A stretch of DNA of 25,563 nt from Priapulus caudatus (taxonomy: Eukaryota; Priapulida; Priapulimorpha; Priapulimorphida; Priapulidae): the NCBI RefSeq assembly GCF_000485595.1, contig NW_014578702.1, positions 1-25,563 on the forward strand, in the 5' to 3' direction. Shown here in pieces: positions 1 to 9,118 of this stretch. Every line of letters begins with the position of its first letter. Positions within the stretch are counted from its first letter, which is position 1. Under the pieces are notes generated by a model. The model saw nothing but the letters and a program-made list of their open reading frames with translations. It was not told the DNA's origin and searched no databases. The translations under genes and the position numbers were made by a program.

Positions 1-198
1 AATTTTACTGTGTACGAGTATCTTCTTAACTGCACTGTAGCAACTTGAGTACAAAACAACTCCAGCATCACTAGCTTTAGCGTATTTAAGTTCATCTTTA
101 AGTTCACCGTATTGAATGTTTTTGAGCTGATCAAACCGTAATACGGTATAACCTTTTTGATTTGATTTTTTTATACATACATAAGGATGGACTGGTGG
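1..198 (-). CDS. Partial open frame, possible exon or pseudogene piece, function unknown
   Basis: Reading the minus strand from 198 down to 1, the frame is open for 66 codons and continues past the window edge. The stop that closes it upstream is a TAG at 201-199. There is no in-frame ATG, so this would be an internal or terminal exon, or part of a decayed gene. The translation is mixed and protein-like, with segments such as GYTVLRFDQL and LKDELKYAKASDAGVVLYSS, unlike the low-complexity frames elsewhere. A CAG lies about where an exon could begin (near 191-193), but no strong polypyrimidine tract is evident. I do not recognise a family. By chance alone a 66-codon open run at this base composition is uncommon but not rare across 25 kb. 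Confidence 0.27.
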
Positions 199-1005
199 CT
201 ATAGTATATGAGTATGATGCTGTCTCAAATATTTTTTCTCCCTATCTTTGGAACCTTTACTTTAGTAACATAGAAACTGCCTGCGTGATCTGCATTTCAG
301 GATTTCTTGTTCCATNCAGTTTTTTATTTTTAGCGTTATCTCAAGTAAACAAGCGATTAGGGTTAAGTTAGGATTAGGCGTTAGTTTAGGGTTTAGAGTT
401 AGCGGGTTTTTATGATGTAGGTTTAGGGTTAGGCCTGCAGAATGAAAATCCGGATTTACCGTCCAGGAATTTTTAAAAAGTGATGCAGGCTTTTTTTCAT
501 TATTCATTACTTCATTATTTAATTTTCAGCGCTGAATACAGTGAAATACAGTACAGGACAATAAACAGATCGGTTCTTTTTTTTGAACTTTCGCGAATTT
601 TACATCGGGAATTTTCGGTTTGAAGTCGTCATCTTCGCGGTTTTTCGACAAATCTTTATTCGGCGGCCACTGATATACTGTCTAGCGGTTAGAAAAAGAG
701 TGGGCATGACAATCCGGGACTGACCCAAGTTGTCAAAATCACTTCAGAATTGCTGTTTCAGGCTAAGTACAGCCTTGTGATTGTCTATTATTTTCAGTGA
801 GAATTTTTTTCCAAATAATGAAAATTTTTTGGTACACATGAATGACTTTTTTGGGCGGGGACCTAAAGCGCGCATGCGGGCGGTTGACGGTTTTAAACGG
901 ATTTTTCATTCTCAGGCCCTTTAGGTCTAGGGTTAGGGCTTAAGAACTGCGGGCATTTAGGAAAACGAAGACCGTGCCCGGCTGCCGGGCATATAGCCAC
1001 AGCGT
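199..1005. other. Intergenic-like DNA with degenerate TTAGGG patches
   Basis: No convincing gene. The only structures I see are telomere-like G-rich patches at about 355-441 and 925-938, an AT-rich stretch, and a perfect 7-bp hairpin with a 3-nt loop at 975-991 (TGCCCGG-CTG-CCGGGCA). A single N at 315 marks an unresolved base. Small open frames crossing the TTAGGG-like patch on either strand are repeat artefacts. Confidence 0.6.
355..441 (+). repeat. Degenerate TTAGGG-like interspersed patch
   Basis: The plus strand carries several imperfect repeats related to the metazoan telomere hexamer: TTAGGGTTAAGTTAGG, then TTAGTTTAGGG, TTTAGAGTTAG and TAGGTTTAGGGTTAGG, interrupted by an AT-rich segment. 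A second short patch, CTAGGGTTAGGG, lies at 926-937. Copies are too degenerate and short to be a telomere. They look like an old interstitial patch or a simple-repeat drift product. Confidence 0.5.
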
Positions 1006-1420
1006 AAAATATAATGCTAACTAATATACTATCTTTCACCTATTAAAAAGGTATTATTGCGACAAGTTTCCTGTAATTCCGTTCCAAATCTACGTGCAAC
1101 CAATATTAGACGCTGCCGGCGCCATTGCTCTCGCGGCTCCACTGTTGCACGCTTACACTAATAATAATATATATAGTATATAATAATATATATATTATAT
1201 TATATAGTATTATAGTATATATATATATAACTATATATATTAGTGTAAGCGTGCAACAGTGGAGCCGCGAGGAGGCAAATGGCGCGCAGCGTATATGGTT
1301 GCACGTAGGATTTTTGGACGGAATTTTACAGGAAACGTGTCAGCATAATAGCGGTGAAGAGGATAGAAAATAAGAATGGTAGTAAAGATTAGATTTCGTA
1401 TTTAGTTAGCATTATATTTT
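1006..1420. mobile_element. Snapback (foldback) element, MITE-like, about 415 bp
   Basis: The segment is a long imperfect palindrome. Its outer ends match as inverted repeats (AAAATATAATGCTAACTAA at the left, its complement at the right). Its inner arms include 33 identical bases at 1130-1162 and 1239-1271, flanking an AT-rich loop of TA-type sequence. Between these, blocks such as ACGTGCAACCA and GTTTCCTGTAA also pair, while the outer 40-80 bases of each arm have diverged. There is no transposase frame, and the small open frame inside is produced by the palindrome. This architecture is typical of non-autonomous foldback elements or large-stem MITEs. I could not resolve a target-site duplication, so the exact ends are approximate. 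Confidence 0.75.
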
Positions 1421-2448
1421 ATTGAAACGCTTCAAGTGCCTGTGGTTCGTTACGTTACATAAGAGGACATAGGCAGAAATTAAGAGAATAAAGAAGAACG
1501 TGTGTGATCCGCTGGAGCTTGATATGAAGAAAAAATATTATGTTAGAGGCACTGTACTGTTCCGCAGTTAGCAGTACCGTAGTAGGCCTTACTTGTACTA
1601 TAGTACTATTACTGAATTAGCTTAGCTAATTTTGCACTTTTAGATTTCAGAGTACATCATGGAAAAGTTTCCTAAAGAGAAGATTGACTACATTGCCAGC
1701 TAGAGCTTGAAACTAACCTAAAATGTTCACTAGCCAACAGGGCTAGTGACCTGTAAAATCTACTAGCCCTTAAAAATATCTCCCGCCTGCTTACTTTTCT
1801 GAAGTGCCCGCCCCCCCGCTGAGCTACGCAGTGAGCACAATTTTGCCTTTGCAGGGGGGGGATCTGGGCTGTTGATATTTTAGACGCTCCGCAGATACAT
1901 TCTGCCGAAATTCCTTACTTTGTTAGAAATCAGATTCAGCATAGATTCAGTATATATACTATATATAGATAGTATAGTAGAACAGAACGTATTGCGCTAT
2001 ATGCGTATAACACTTGAGGGGTTGGCATGAGTTGTGAATATAGGAAGCAGCGTGGTGGTTGCGAACCGAATTTTATTGTCTGACGGTATCGTGACTTGTA
2101 AGATTATGAGTTCTGCGAATTTTCTTATGTTTTCCACACCAAAATTTTATATTACTATTACAGGCTTTTTTCCGCGTCGGGTTAGTAGTTGCTGAAAAGT
2201 ACTGTAATATGTTATCTGTGGCATTCCACTCGCAACGCGGCTGGGCGCACAGACATTCGTCTAGCTTACTGATTTCTCTAGGTCTCGGGCGAGCCCGTTA
2301 GTTTTCAAGCCTGATTGCAGAATCACATCAAAATGCCTGGGGCATCATTTAGCATTAAAAAATGGACACTAAATAAATTGATTAAATGGACAGTAGCTTC
2401 CCAAGAAATTTGATTTCATTTATAAATACAAAATTTATCATTTAAATT
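1421..2448. other. Unique DNA, no confident gene
   Basis: No long coding frame. Minor structures are an 8-bp perfect hairpin at 1728-1748 (CACTAGCC / GGCTAGTG) with a third related CTAGCCC just downstream; a C run near 1810 and a G run near 1853-1860; and AT-rich dyads near 1950-1980. At about 1645-1702 an acceptor-like TTTAGATTTCAG is followed by a short ATG frame of 14 codons ending in TAG, which is too short to call. Confidence 0.5.
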
Positions 2449-2960
2449 TTTAATCCCCTTCCATAGCATCCGCTGATAATCCCTTCCATAGTATCCCTGA
2501 AACATCCCTGATGTATCCCTTCCAGGAAGGGATCTAGCTAATTTACATATTTGGAACCACCTGATACATCCCTTCCATAGCATCCCTGATACTCCTTCAT
2601 AGTATCCTGACAACATCCCCTTGATGTATCCCTTCCAGGAAGGGATCTAGCTAATTTACATATTTGGAACCACCTGATACATCCCTTCCATAGCATCCCT
2701 GATACATCCCTTCCATAGTATCCCTGAAACATCCCTGATGTATCCCTTCCAGGAAGGGATCTAGCTAATTTACATATTTGGAACCACCTGATACATCCCT
2801 GCCACATCCCTGATTTATCCCTGCCTATGTATTGGCATACATAGGCAGGGATGAATCAGGGAAAGTATCCCTGCCGCCAGAAGGGATCCCTTCCAAGTCA
2901 GGTTGGCGCATCCCTGCAAATAACCTGATACATCCCTGCTGTATCCCTGAAAAAATAGCT
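2449..2960. repeat. ATCCCT-rich tandem array with 113-bp higher-order period
   Basis: Short related units such as GATACATCCCTTCCATAG and TATCCCTGAAACATCCCTG are arranged in a longer repeat. The landmark GATCTAGCTAATTTACATAT occurs at 2531, 2644 and 2758, giving periods of 113 and 114 bp. Each unit carries an odd palindrome with a central A (ATCCCTTCC-A-GGAAGGGAT). To the right of the third landmark the array degrades into isolated CATCCCTG-type units ending near 2960. Minus-strand frames across it are repeat-derived and should not be annotated as genes. Confidence 0.85.
2808..2861. repeat. Long near-perfect hairpin inside the ATCCCT array
   Basis: Two 24-base arms, complementary at all but one position, flank a 6-base loop (TTGGCA). 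The arms begin with CCCTGATT and end with AATCAGGG. The stem contains the array motif ATCCCTGCC and its complement, so it probably arose by inversion of array units. Confidence 0.85.
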
Positions 2961-3076
2961 GGGGTATCATGTATATAATATGAGACTAATATACCATCAG
3001 GGGTTAATATTCAATAATGATAAAAATGGGGTAGGAATGTCATAATATAGCCTATATTATATACGTATAGTGCGTA

Positions 3077-3120
3077 GTCATCATATAGTCCTTATAATAT
3101 ATAGTCTATAATATGATGAC
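3077..3120. repeat. AT-rich hairpin adjoining an ACTCCTGAT end
   Basis: Ten-base arms GTCATCATAT and ATATGATGAC are perfectly complementary, and the AT-rich interior can pair further. The motif ACTCCTGAT starts immediately after the hairpin at 3121, and the diverged counterpart ATCAGGGGT lies at 2997. The hairpin is therefore probably the right half of a roughly 130-bp member of the same family. Confidence 0.55.
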
Positions 3121-3213
3121 ACTCCTGATCTACACCCATCATCTATTTAATACATGCTATCGCAGGCCAGCTTATACCTGACATGATCTGTCACTTGCGC
3201 TGATAGGGTCTAT

Positions 3214-3435
3214 GTCCCCCAGGGTACTGCCGGAACGTACCCTGGGTACGGTCCGGTATACCGGAACGTACCCTGGTACTAAATACTACTATCTAATATG
3301 CCGGACCTCGCCTAACCGTACCTCGCCTGCCATGCCGGACCGTAACCCTAACCGTAACCCTAACCCTCACACTTACCCTAACCATATCAGCTAGATAGTT
3401 ACCAGGGTACGTTCCGGCAGTATACCCTGGGGGAC
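3214..3435. mobile_element. 222-bp element with about 32-bp terminal inverted repeats
   Basis: The left end (3214-3245) starts GTCCCCCAGGGTACTGCCGG. The right end (3402-3435) is its complement with a 2-base insertion, ending CCCTGGGGGAC. Inside the left end the GGAACGTACCCTGG part is repeated once more, in direct and inverted form (3240-3275). The core holds CCGGACCTCGCC-type units and then telomere-like CCGTAACCCTAACC repeats. There is no coding capacity. TIRs plus small size point to a MITE or similar non-autonomous DNA element. I saw no clear target-site duplication. Confidence 0.65.
3341..3383. repeat. Telomere-like CCCTAA patch inside the TIR element
   Basis: About seven imperfect units of the form CCGTAACCCTAA or CCCTAACC, the C-rich orientation of TTAGGG. 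Variation such as CCGTAA and CACACTTACCC shows it is degenerate and not a working telomere. Confidence 0.55.
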
Positions 3436-3540
3436 ACACCGTATGAGCGTCACGCGAAGCAGCACCTACTACTAACCATCTATAATTATATATAGTACAT
3501 GCTACCAGGTGTGTATAATATAGATATATTTATATTATAT

Positions 3541-3586
3541 CAGGAGTTAATAAAGACAAACAGGAGTTTGTCTTTATTAACTCCTG
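3541..3586. repeat. Perfect 21-bp hairpin with 4-nt loop
   Basis: Arms at 3541-3561 and 3566-3586 are exactly complementary (starting CAGGAGTTAATAAAGAC) around the loop AGGA. Flanking AT-rich sequence on both sides (about 3506-3540 and 3587-3625) is also partly complementary, extending the dyad. It is a clean member of the ATCAGGAGT-ended family. Confidence 0.9.
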
Positions 3587-3786
3587 ATTATATCTATATT
3601 AGAATATATCTATATATAAACTATATATATAGTTATAACTTTATTATATTATATTATAAACTCCTGATGCTACCACAGGCCAGCTTATACCTGACACGAT
3701 CACACCCACTAACCATCTATATTTAATTATATAAAATTAATAACGTGTAAAGCCCCACCCGCGCGCGAGTTTGCAGTAATATCGAT

Positions 3787-3868
3787 CAGGAGTAAGATAA
3801 TATAGGATCTTATTAGGAACCTATAGGACCTATATAACCTATTAGGAACCTATATTATCTTACTCCTG
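3787..3868. repeat. 82-bp palindrome with CAGGAGTAAG ends
   Basis: The outer 20 bases (CAGGAGTAAGATAATATAGG) are exactly inverted at the other end. The interior, made of TATTAGGAACCTATA-type units, is itself nearly self-complementary, so almost the whole segment can fold. It is preceded by AT and followed by GGT, matching the family motif with one change on the right. Confidence 0.85.
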
Positions 3869-3900
3869 GTAATATGTATATCAGAAGTAGATATAATAGA

Positions 3901-3999
3901 GAATTCTGATATGTATCATAAAGTTACGTAACACGACACCGTTTCCTAGAGCTACTGCGGGGTGCTAACACACGCACGCACACACGTACACGCACGCAC
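3901..3999. repeat. CACG/CA microsatellite and flank
   Basis: From about 3969 to 3999 the sequence is an imperfect CACGCACGCACACACGTACACG run. The preceding 60 bases show nothing notable beyond a weak AT-rich dyad at the boundary. Confidence 0.6.
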
Positions 4000-4171
4000 G
4001 ACTCTAGGATTTTACTGCATATAAATGTATTTACTGTATAACAAATCGTCTATACCCACACGTATTTGTTACCAGATACCTAATTTGATTGTTATAATTA
4101 ATTACACATCAACGCTACGAAATTTGAACGGCGCCATGACACCCGCGACCGTGCTGCCACCCTGAAAAAGT
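4000..4171. repeat. Dispersed repeat, copy 1 (172 bp)
   Basis: This segment is repeated in the same orientation at 10172-10343 with the same length and only scattered substitutions. Both copies begin GACTCTA, contain AACAAATCGTCTATACCCAC and the GC-rich block GAACGGCGCCATGACACCC, and end near GAAAAAGT. An N follows copy 1 at 4172. No family recognised. The constant length and sharp shared ends suggest a short interspersed or non-autonomous element, but no TIR or poly-A tail was found. Confidence 0.85.
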
Positions 4172-4644
4172 NCCCCTCAGCTGAAACGCGTAGGTCAAAT
4201 CAATACAAGCTTCACTCTCCACCAGCCGAAAGAATCCAAGGCGTTTTCTTTTGAGCAACGTACGTGTCGCTTGTACCACTCTGCGGATAACGCTAAACGT
4301 GTAATCAGGAGTAATCATGCTTGACATGCTTTGAACGCGCACATTGGCCAGAAACACTACCGAGAGTCCGTACAGTTCCAAATCCGTTGATAGAGATCAC
4401 CGCTTTGTACGCGTTTATCATTAAAAAAAACACACAAAGCCTCGAAGCCATTTCAGCTACGCCGGTACATAAAAAACGCCATTCAATCACAATCGTCTAT
4501 GATTTCAAAGCCTGTTAACGGATCCCTACGCTGTCATTCATGAGTATAACAGCTTGGTTTCTGGCACACCATAATCCATATATCCACTGTTAGACCGCTT
4601 CTAGGTATTTTACGTACTGACACAACCCCTGTATGGATCACTTT
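4172..4644. other. Unique DNA, no confident gene
   Basis: A lone ATCAGGAGT motif lies at 4304-4312. A minus-strand frame of 88 codons (4381-4115) has an ATG and ordinary composition, but its last third is the dispersed repeat and it spans the N. Overlapping plus-strand frames (4321-4518) are similarly unremarkable. I would not annotate either as a gene. Confidence 0.45.
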
Positions 4645-4725
4645 GAGAGAGTGAGACAGAGAGAGAGAGAGGAAGCGAGAGAGGGAGGGAAGGAGGGAGG
4701 GAGGGAGAGAAGAGACAGAGAGAGA
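4645..4725 (+). repeat. Polypurine (GA/GGA) tract
   Basis: About 80 bases of nearly pure purine: GAGAGAGTGAGACAGAGAGA followed by GGGAGGGAAGGAGGGAGGGA-type sequence. Mirror-like polypurine tracts can form triplex DNA and are hard to sequence. The tract ends at an N (4726). Confidence 0.85.
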
Positions 4726-4727
4726 NC

Positions 4728-4947
4728 ATTACTTCCACGAATCCGCTACGGACGCGTACCGGGGCCTACATCATATTCGTAATTACGCACGAGTTCCGCC
4801 TAATTGACATCGTACAAAAGATGTGCTTGTTCCCTCCCTCACAAGTAACCTCGTAACGCAATGCAGGCTGAAAAGCATATCTTCCAGCAGATTCGATGCG
4901 ATCACTTGAATAGCTCGCCTGCCTACTCGGAAATCCTTATCCTCCGC
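4728..4947. other. Short unique spacer before the minisatellite
   Basis: Nothing coding seen. The sequence is unique until repeat units begin at about 4948. Confidence 0.5.
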
Positions 4948-7200
4948 CATGCCCTCCCACCCATCACCCGATCAGCCCACGCCACGCATCCACGCCGTGC
5001 CTCTTCCAACACATGTACACCCTCCACCCCAATCACGCATCCACGTACGTGGCGGTAACACCATGTAGCACCCGACGCCCACCCCATCACGACCACGGGA
5101 GTTGGCCCGCTTGTAATCACACTGGTACACCCTGCCGCCACCCATTCACGCACGAAGTCCAGCGGCGTAGCTGGCGTAACACATGTACACGCCTCCCACC
5201 CATCAGCGATCCACGTAGTGCCTGTAACACCATCCGTACCCACCCTCCACCCATCACGCATCCACCGGGTAGTGCCTTCAACAGCATGTACACACCTCCC
5301 CCCATCACGGCGATCCACGTGACCCGCTGCACAGCTAACACCACTGTACACCTCCCACGGCCCACCCATCACGCTACACCTGCTTAAGCGGCGACGCTCG
5401 TAAACAGCCGCACTGTGACACGCCCGACCCACCCATCACGCACATACCCAGCGGGCCCGTAGGCGCTGTAACCACCATGTGACACCCTCCACCAATCGAC
5501 GCATTCCCACCGCCACACTGAGACGCGTGTGAGTGTGTTAACACCAGCTAACACGATCACGTCCCCCAACCCGACACGCATCCACGTAGTGCGCTAACAG
5601 TGTACCAACCACCGCACCATCGACGCCATTCCAGCGTACGTCGCGTGTAACACCATGTACACCTCCCACCATCACGGAATCGACGGTAAGTGCCGACAAC
5701 ACCATGTAACTACGGCTTTCCCACAGCGCATCACGCTATCCACCGTTAGTGCGGGTGCTAATCAGCCATGTACACCCCTCCCCACGCCCACCGATCACGC
5801 ATTCCCCAGCCGTCAGGTGTCTGCTGTTAACACCCGATGGAAGTCTACACCATCCCAACCATCCAGTCCGGACGCATCCGAACGTAGTGCTTGTAACACC
5901 ATGTACACGCCACCATCCTATCACGCATCCCACCGTAGAGGTGCGTAAACCAGTGGTTACATCCTCCCCACCATCACCGCATCCACGTCCAACTGCGCCG
6001 GGCACAGACCTGCTATAACAGAGCTGCCTGTACACCATGTTACACCACCCCACACGCATCCACCGTAAGTGCCGTGTAACACATGTTACACCGCGCCACC
6101 CATCACGCACTCCACCGTAGGTTGCGTAACACCGATGTCACACCCTGCCCGCAGCACCCATCACGAATCCACGTATGCGCATGTAAACACCAGTACACCC
6201 ACCCATCCATCACCGCATCACGGTGAGTGGCTGTAACACCCGATGTCACCACCATCCCATCCATCAGCATCCACGTAGCTGCTGTAACACCATGTTGTCA
6301 CCCCTCCCCCCCAATCAGCATCAGCGTGATGCCTTGTAACACCTGTGAACCCACCCACCCCATCACGACATCCACGTAGTGCTTAACACCATGTACACCT
6401 CCCGCATCCCACCCATCACGCGGTGCGGGATCCACGTAGCTGCTGTTGACACCATGTACCCTCCCACCCACCCATCACGCATCCAACGTAGTGCTGTAAC
6501 CCAGTACACCCCACCCAGCCATCCGACGGAATCCGAGACGGTAGTGCGTAAACACATGTACACCCAACCATCAGTCACGCATCCACGTACGTGGCCCTGT
6601 AACACAGTACACCGCTGCCACCCATCACGCATCCACGTAGTGCTGTAACACCATGTACACCCCCCCGAGCCCTCACGCCCCCGTTCGTGCTGCTGTGCCC
6701 ATGTCCCCCCGCCCCCTCCTCCGCCTCCCGTCGTCGCAAAAAAAAAAAAAAAAAAAATGAAAAAAGACAAAAATAACAACCAATGATAACACCACATACG
6801 CCAACCCAATAACAAGCGCTATCAACGTGAGTGCTGTACCCATGTACCACTCCTCCTCCCCATCCCGCTTCCACGAAAAAAATACAAAAAGTCGACCAAA
6901 AGAAAATGAAAAAAATCAACACAGCACAAAAAACAAATAAAGAAAAATAACCACGCACAACACAACAAAAAACACACAAACCAACAATCCACGCCTAACA
7001 CCCAGTAAAGCGCTGATAACCAACCTAAGATCACCAACAACCTACAACCCCCTCACCGCAATGACACGATCAAGTGAACTGAAAATAAACGCCCCCTGCC
7101 ACAACCAACAAAGAATGGCCCTACCCGCTCCCCCCGCTCCACGTCTGGCCTCGTCCCTCAACAAAAACAAAAAATGGGGAAAAAATAACCCACAAAACCA

Positions 7201-7278
<78 letters not shown>

Positions 7279-7357
7279 AAAAAAAAAACAACAACACAAA
7301 AATAAAAAAAAAAACAAGACAAAAAAAAAAAAAAAAAAAAAATAACAGACAAAAACA

Positions 7358-7388
<31 letters not shown>

Positions 7389-7417
7389 CACAAAAAAAGA
7401 AAAAAAAAGAAAAAAAG

Positions 7418-7487
<70 letters not shown>

Positions 7488-7515
7488 AAAAAAAAAAAAA
7501 AAACAAAAAAAAAAG

Positions 7516-7546
<31 letters not shown>

Positions 7547-8757
7547 AAAAAAAAAATAAAAAAAAAAAAAAAAAAACAAAAAAAAAAGATAAAAAAAGAA
7601 AAAATAGAAAAACAAAAAAAAAAATAGATAAAAAAAACACAAAAAGAACAGAATAAAACAAAACACAACACAAAACAAACCCATCACGCATCAATAGTGC
7701 CTGTAACACCAATGCTACACCCTGCCCACCCCACCATCACACATCCACGTAGTGCTGAAACACCATGTACACCCACCACCCATCACGCATCCACGTAAGT
7801 GCTTGTAACACCGATGTACATCCTCCCACCATCACGCATCACGTTAGTGCTGTAACACCACGTACACCCACCCACCCATCCGCATCCACATATTGCTGTA
7901 ACCACCATGTACAACCCTCCCACCACCCATCACACATCCACGTAGTGCTGTTAACCACATGATCACCCTTCCCACCCCCCATCACGCATCCACGTAGTGC
8001 GGAACACCATGTACACCCTCGCCACCCATCACGCATCACGTAGTGCCTGACCTCAACAGCCACTGTCACCCTCCACCCATCACGCATTCCACGTAGCTGC
8101 TGCTAACGACCATGTACACCATCCCACCATCACGCATCCACGTAGTGCTGTAACACCATGTACACCCTCCCAACCCACCATCACGCATCCAGTTAGTGCT
8201 GTAAACACCATGTACATCCACCCATCCATCACGCATCCACGTAGTGCTGCTAACACCATGTACATCCTCCCACCCATCACGCATCCACGTAGTGCTGTAA
8301 CACCATGTACACCCTCCACCCATCACGCATCCACGTAGTGCTGTAACACCATGTACACCTCCCACCCACCCATCACGCATCCACGTAGTGGCTGTAACAC
8401 CATGTACATCCTCCCACCATCACGCATCCACGTAGTGCTGTAACACCATGCACACCTACCTACCCATCACGCATCCACGTAGCGCTGTAACACCATGTAC
8501 ATCTCTCCCACCATCACGCATCCACGTAGTGCTGTAACACCATGTACACCTCCACCCATCACGCATCCACGTAGTGCCTGAACACCATGTACACTCCTCC
8601 CACCAGTCACGCATCCACGTTAGTGCTGTAACACATGCACACCCTCCCACCCATCACGTGCATCCACGTAGTGCTGTAATACCATGTACACCCTCCACCC
8701 ATCACGCATCCACGTAGTGCTGTAACACCATGTACACCTCCCACCCATCACGCATCC
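4948..8757. repeat. 46-bp minisatellite array, interrupted
   Basis: The unit contains CATCACGCATCCACGTAGTG, then CTGTAACACCATGTACACC, then a variable C-rich linker (CTCCCACC, CTCCACC). Clean neighbours such as GCATCCACGT at 8281 and 8327 give a 46-bp period. Linker variants give 50. Roughly 36 noisy units precede the A-rich block and about 23 follow it. Because 46 is not a multiple of three, every frame cycles, so Met-Arg-Asp-Gly-Trp-type frames on the minus strand are artefacts. Units at 8100-8740 are nearly uniform, while those at 4950-6650 carry frequent one-base insertions and deletions. Confidence 0.93.
6739..7680. repeat. Extremely A-rich block interrupting the minisatellite
   Basis: A run of As at 6739-6757 opens a segment dominated by A with C, and later G or T, interruptions. 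From 7202 to about 7640 it is almost pure A with isolated C, G or T. A recognisable but damaged minisatellite unit (about 6820-6875) lies inside. At 7681 the sequence returns directly to a minisatellite unit. Minus-strand poly-Phe frames of up to 209 codons are products of this block. It may be a true A-rich insertion or a base-calling or gap-fill artefact, and I favour artefact. Confidence 0.85.
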
Positions 8758-9118
8758 GCAACGGCTGCAACAAGCGGTGCTCCCTCCCCCACACCACCAC
8801 CCACCAACCCACTGCTGCAACCCTCAGTATCAGTGACCCTTTCCCTTACAACCACACCCATCTACGCATCACTGCAACACTTAATGTGCCCTCCACCCGC
8901 CACACCACCACCTATCCGCGCACTGCTGCAGCGTTGGATGTCCCCATGCACATCTGACACTCGATCGCGCGTCGCTGGCATCGCGCCATGCCTGGGCGCA
9001 ACTATATAACAGAATTACGCGTGTCGTCAGGCTACTGAAAGACGTCTTTAGCGACGCGTCGACTACTCAAACGGACCGGAAGGCAGCGCCGGCGGCGTGC
9101 ATCACTGCGCAAGTAATC
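8758..9118. other. C-rich flank of the minisatellite and unique DNA
   Basis: About 8758-8955 shows CACCACC- and CTGCAAC-rich sequence with CACTGCTGCA-type repeats roughly every 60 bases, probably a diverged edge of the array. From 8956 to 9118 the sequence is unique, with no gene. Confidence 0.45.

Larger units (their letters stand above)
2995..3900. repeat. Cluster of palindromic elements with ATCAGGAGT/ACTCCTGAT ends
   Basis: Several AT-rich palindromes lie side by side. The 9-mer ACTCCTGAT is at 3121, 3580 and 3660, and its complement ATCAGGAGT is at 3539 and 3785, with near-matches at 2997 (ATCAGGGGT) and 3862 (ACTCCTGGT). In at least two cases (3539-3588 and 3785-3870) the two orientations face each other as the ends of a hairpin. 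A second shared block, a 26-bp direct repeat containing GGCCAGCTTATACCTGACA, is at 3163-3188 and 3676-3701, each time downstream of an ACTCCTGAT. This suggests multiple copies of one non-autonomous family inserted or duplicated locally. Confidence 0.7.

Noticed and set aside
1125-1373. 82-codon frame inside the snapback element
   Set aside because: It spans the palindrome and AT loop, reading as Ile/Tyr repeats, with no independent evidence of coding.
2416-2807. Minus-strand frames with Cys-Ile-Arg-Trp-Phe-Gln repeats
   Set aside because: Translation of the 113-bp ATCCCT array. The repeats shift frame between units (113 is not a multiple of three).
7042-7712. Long minus-strand poly-Phe open frames
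   Set aside because: They are the translation of the A-rich block and have no independent coding support.
4923-8820. Many frames of 60-170 codons with Met-Arg-Asp-Gly-Trp or Cys-Thr-Trp-Cys-Tyr repeats
   Set aside because: They derive from the 46-bp minisatellite, whose period is not a multiple of three, so frames shift from unit to unit and appear on both strands.
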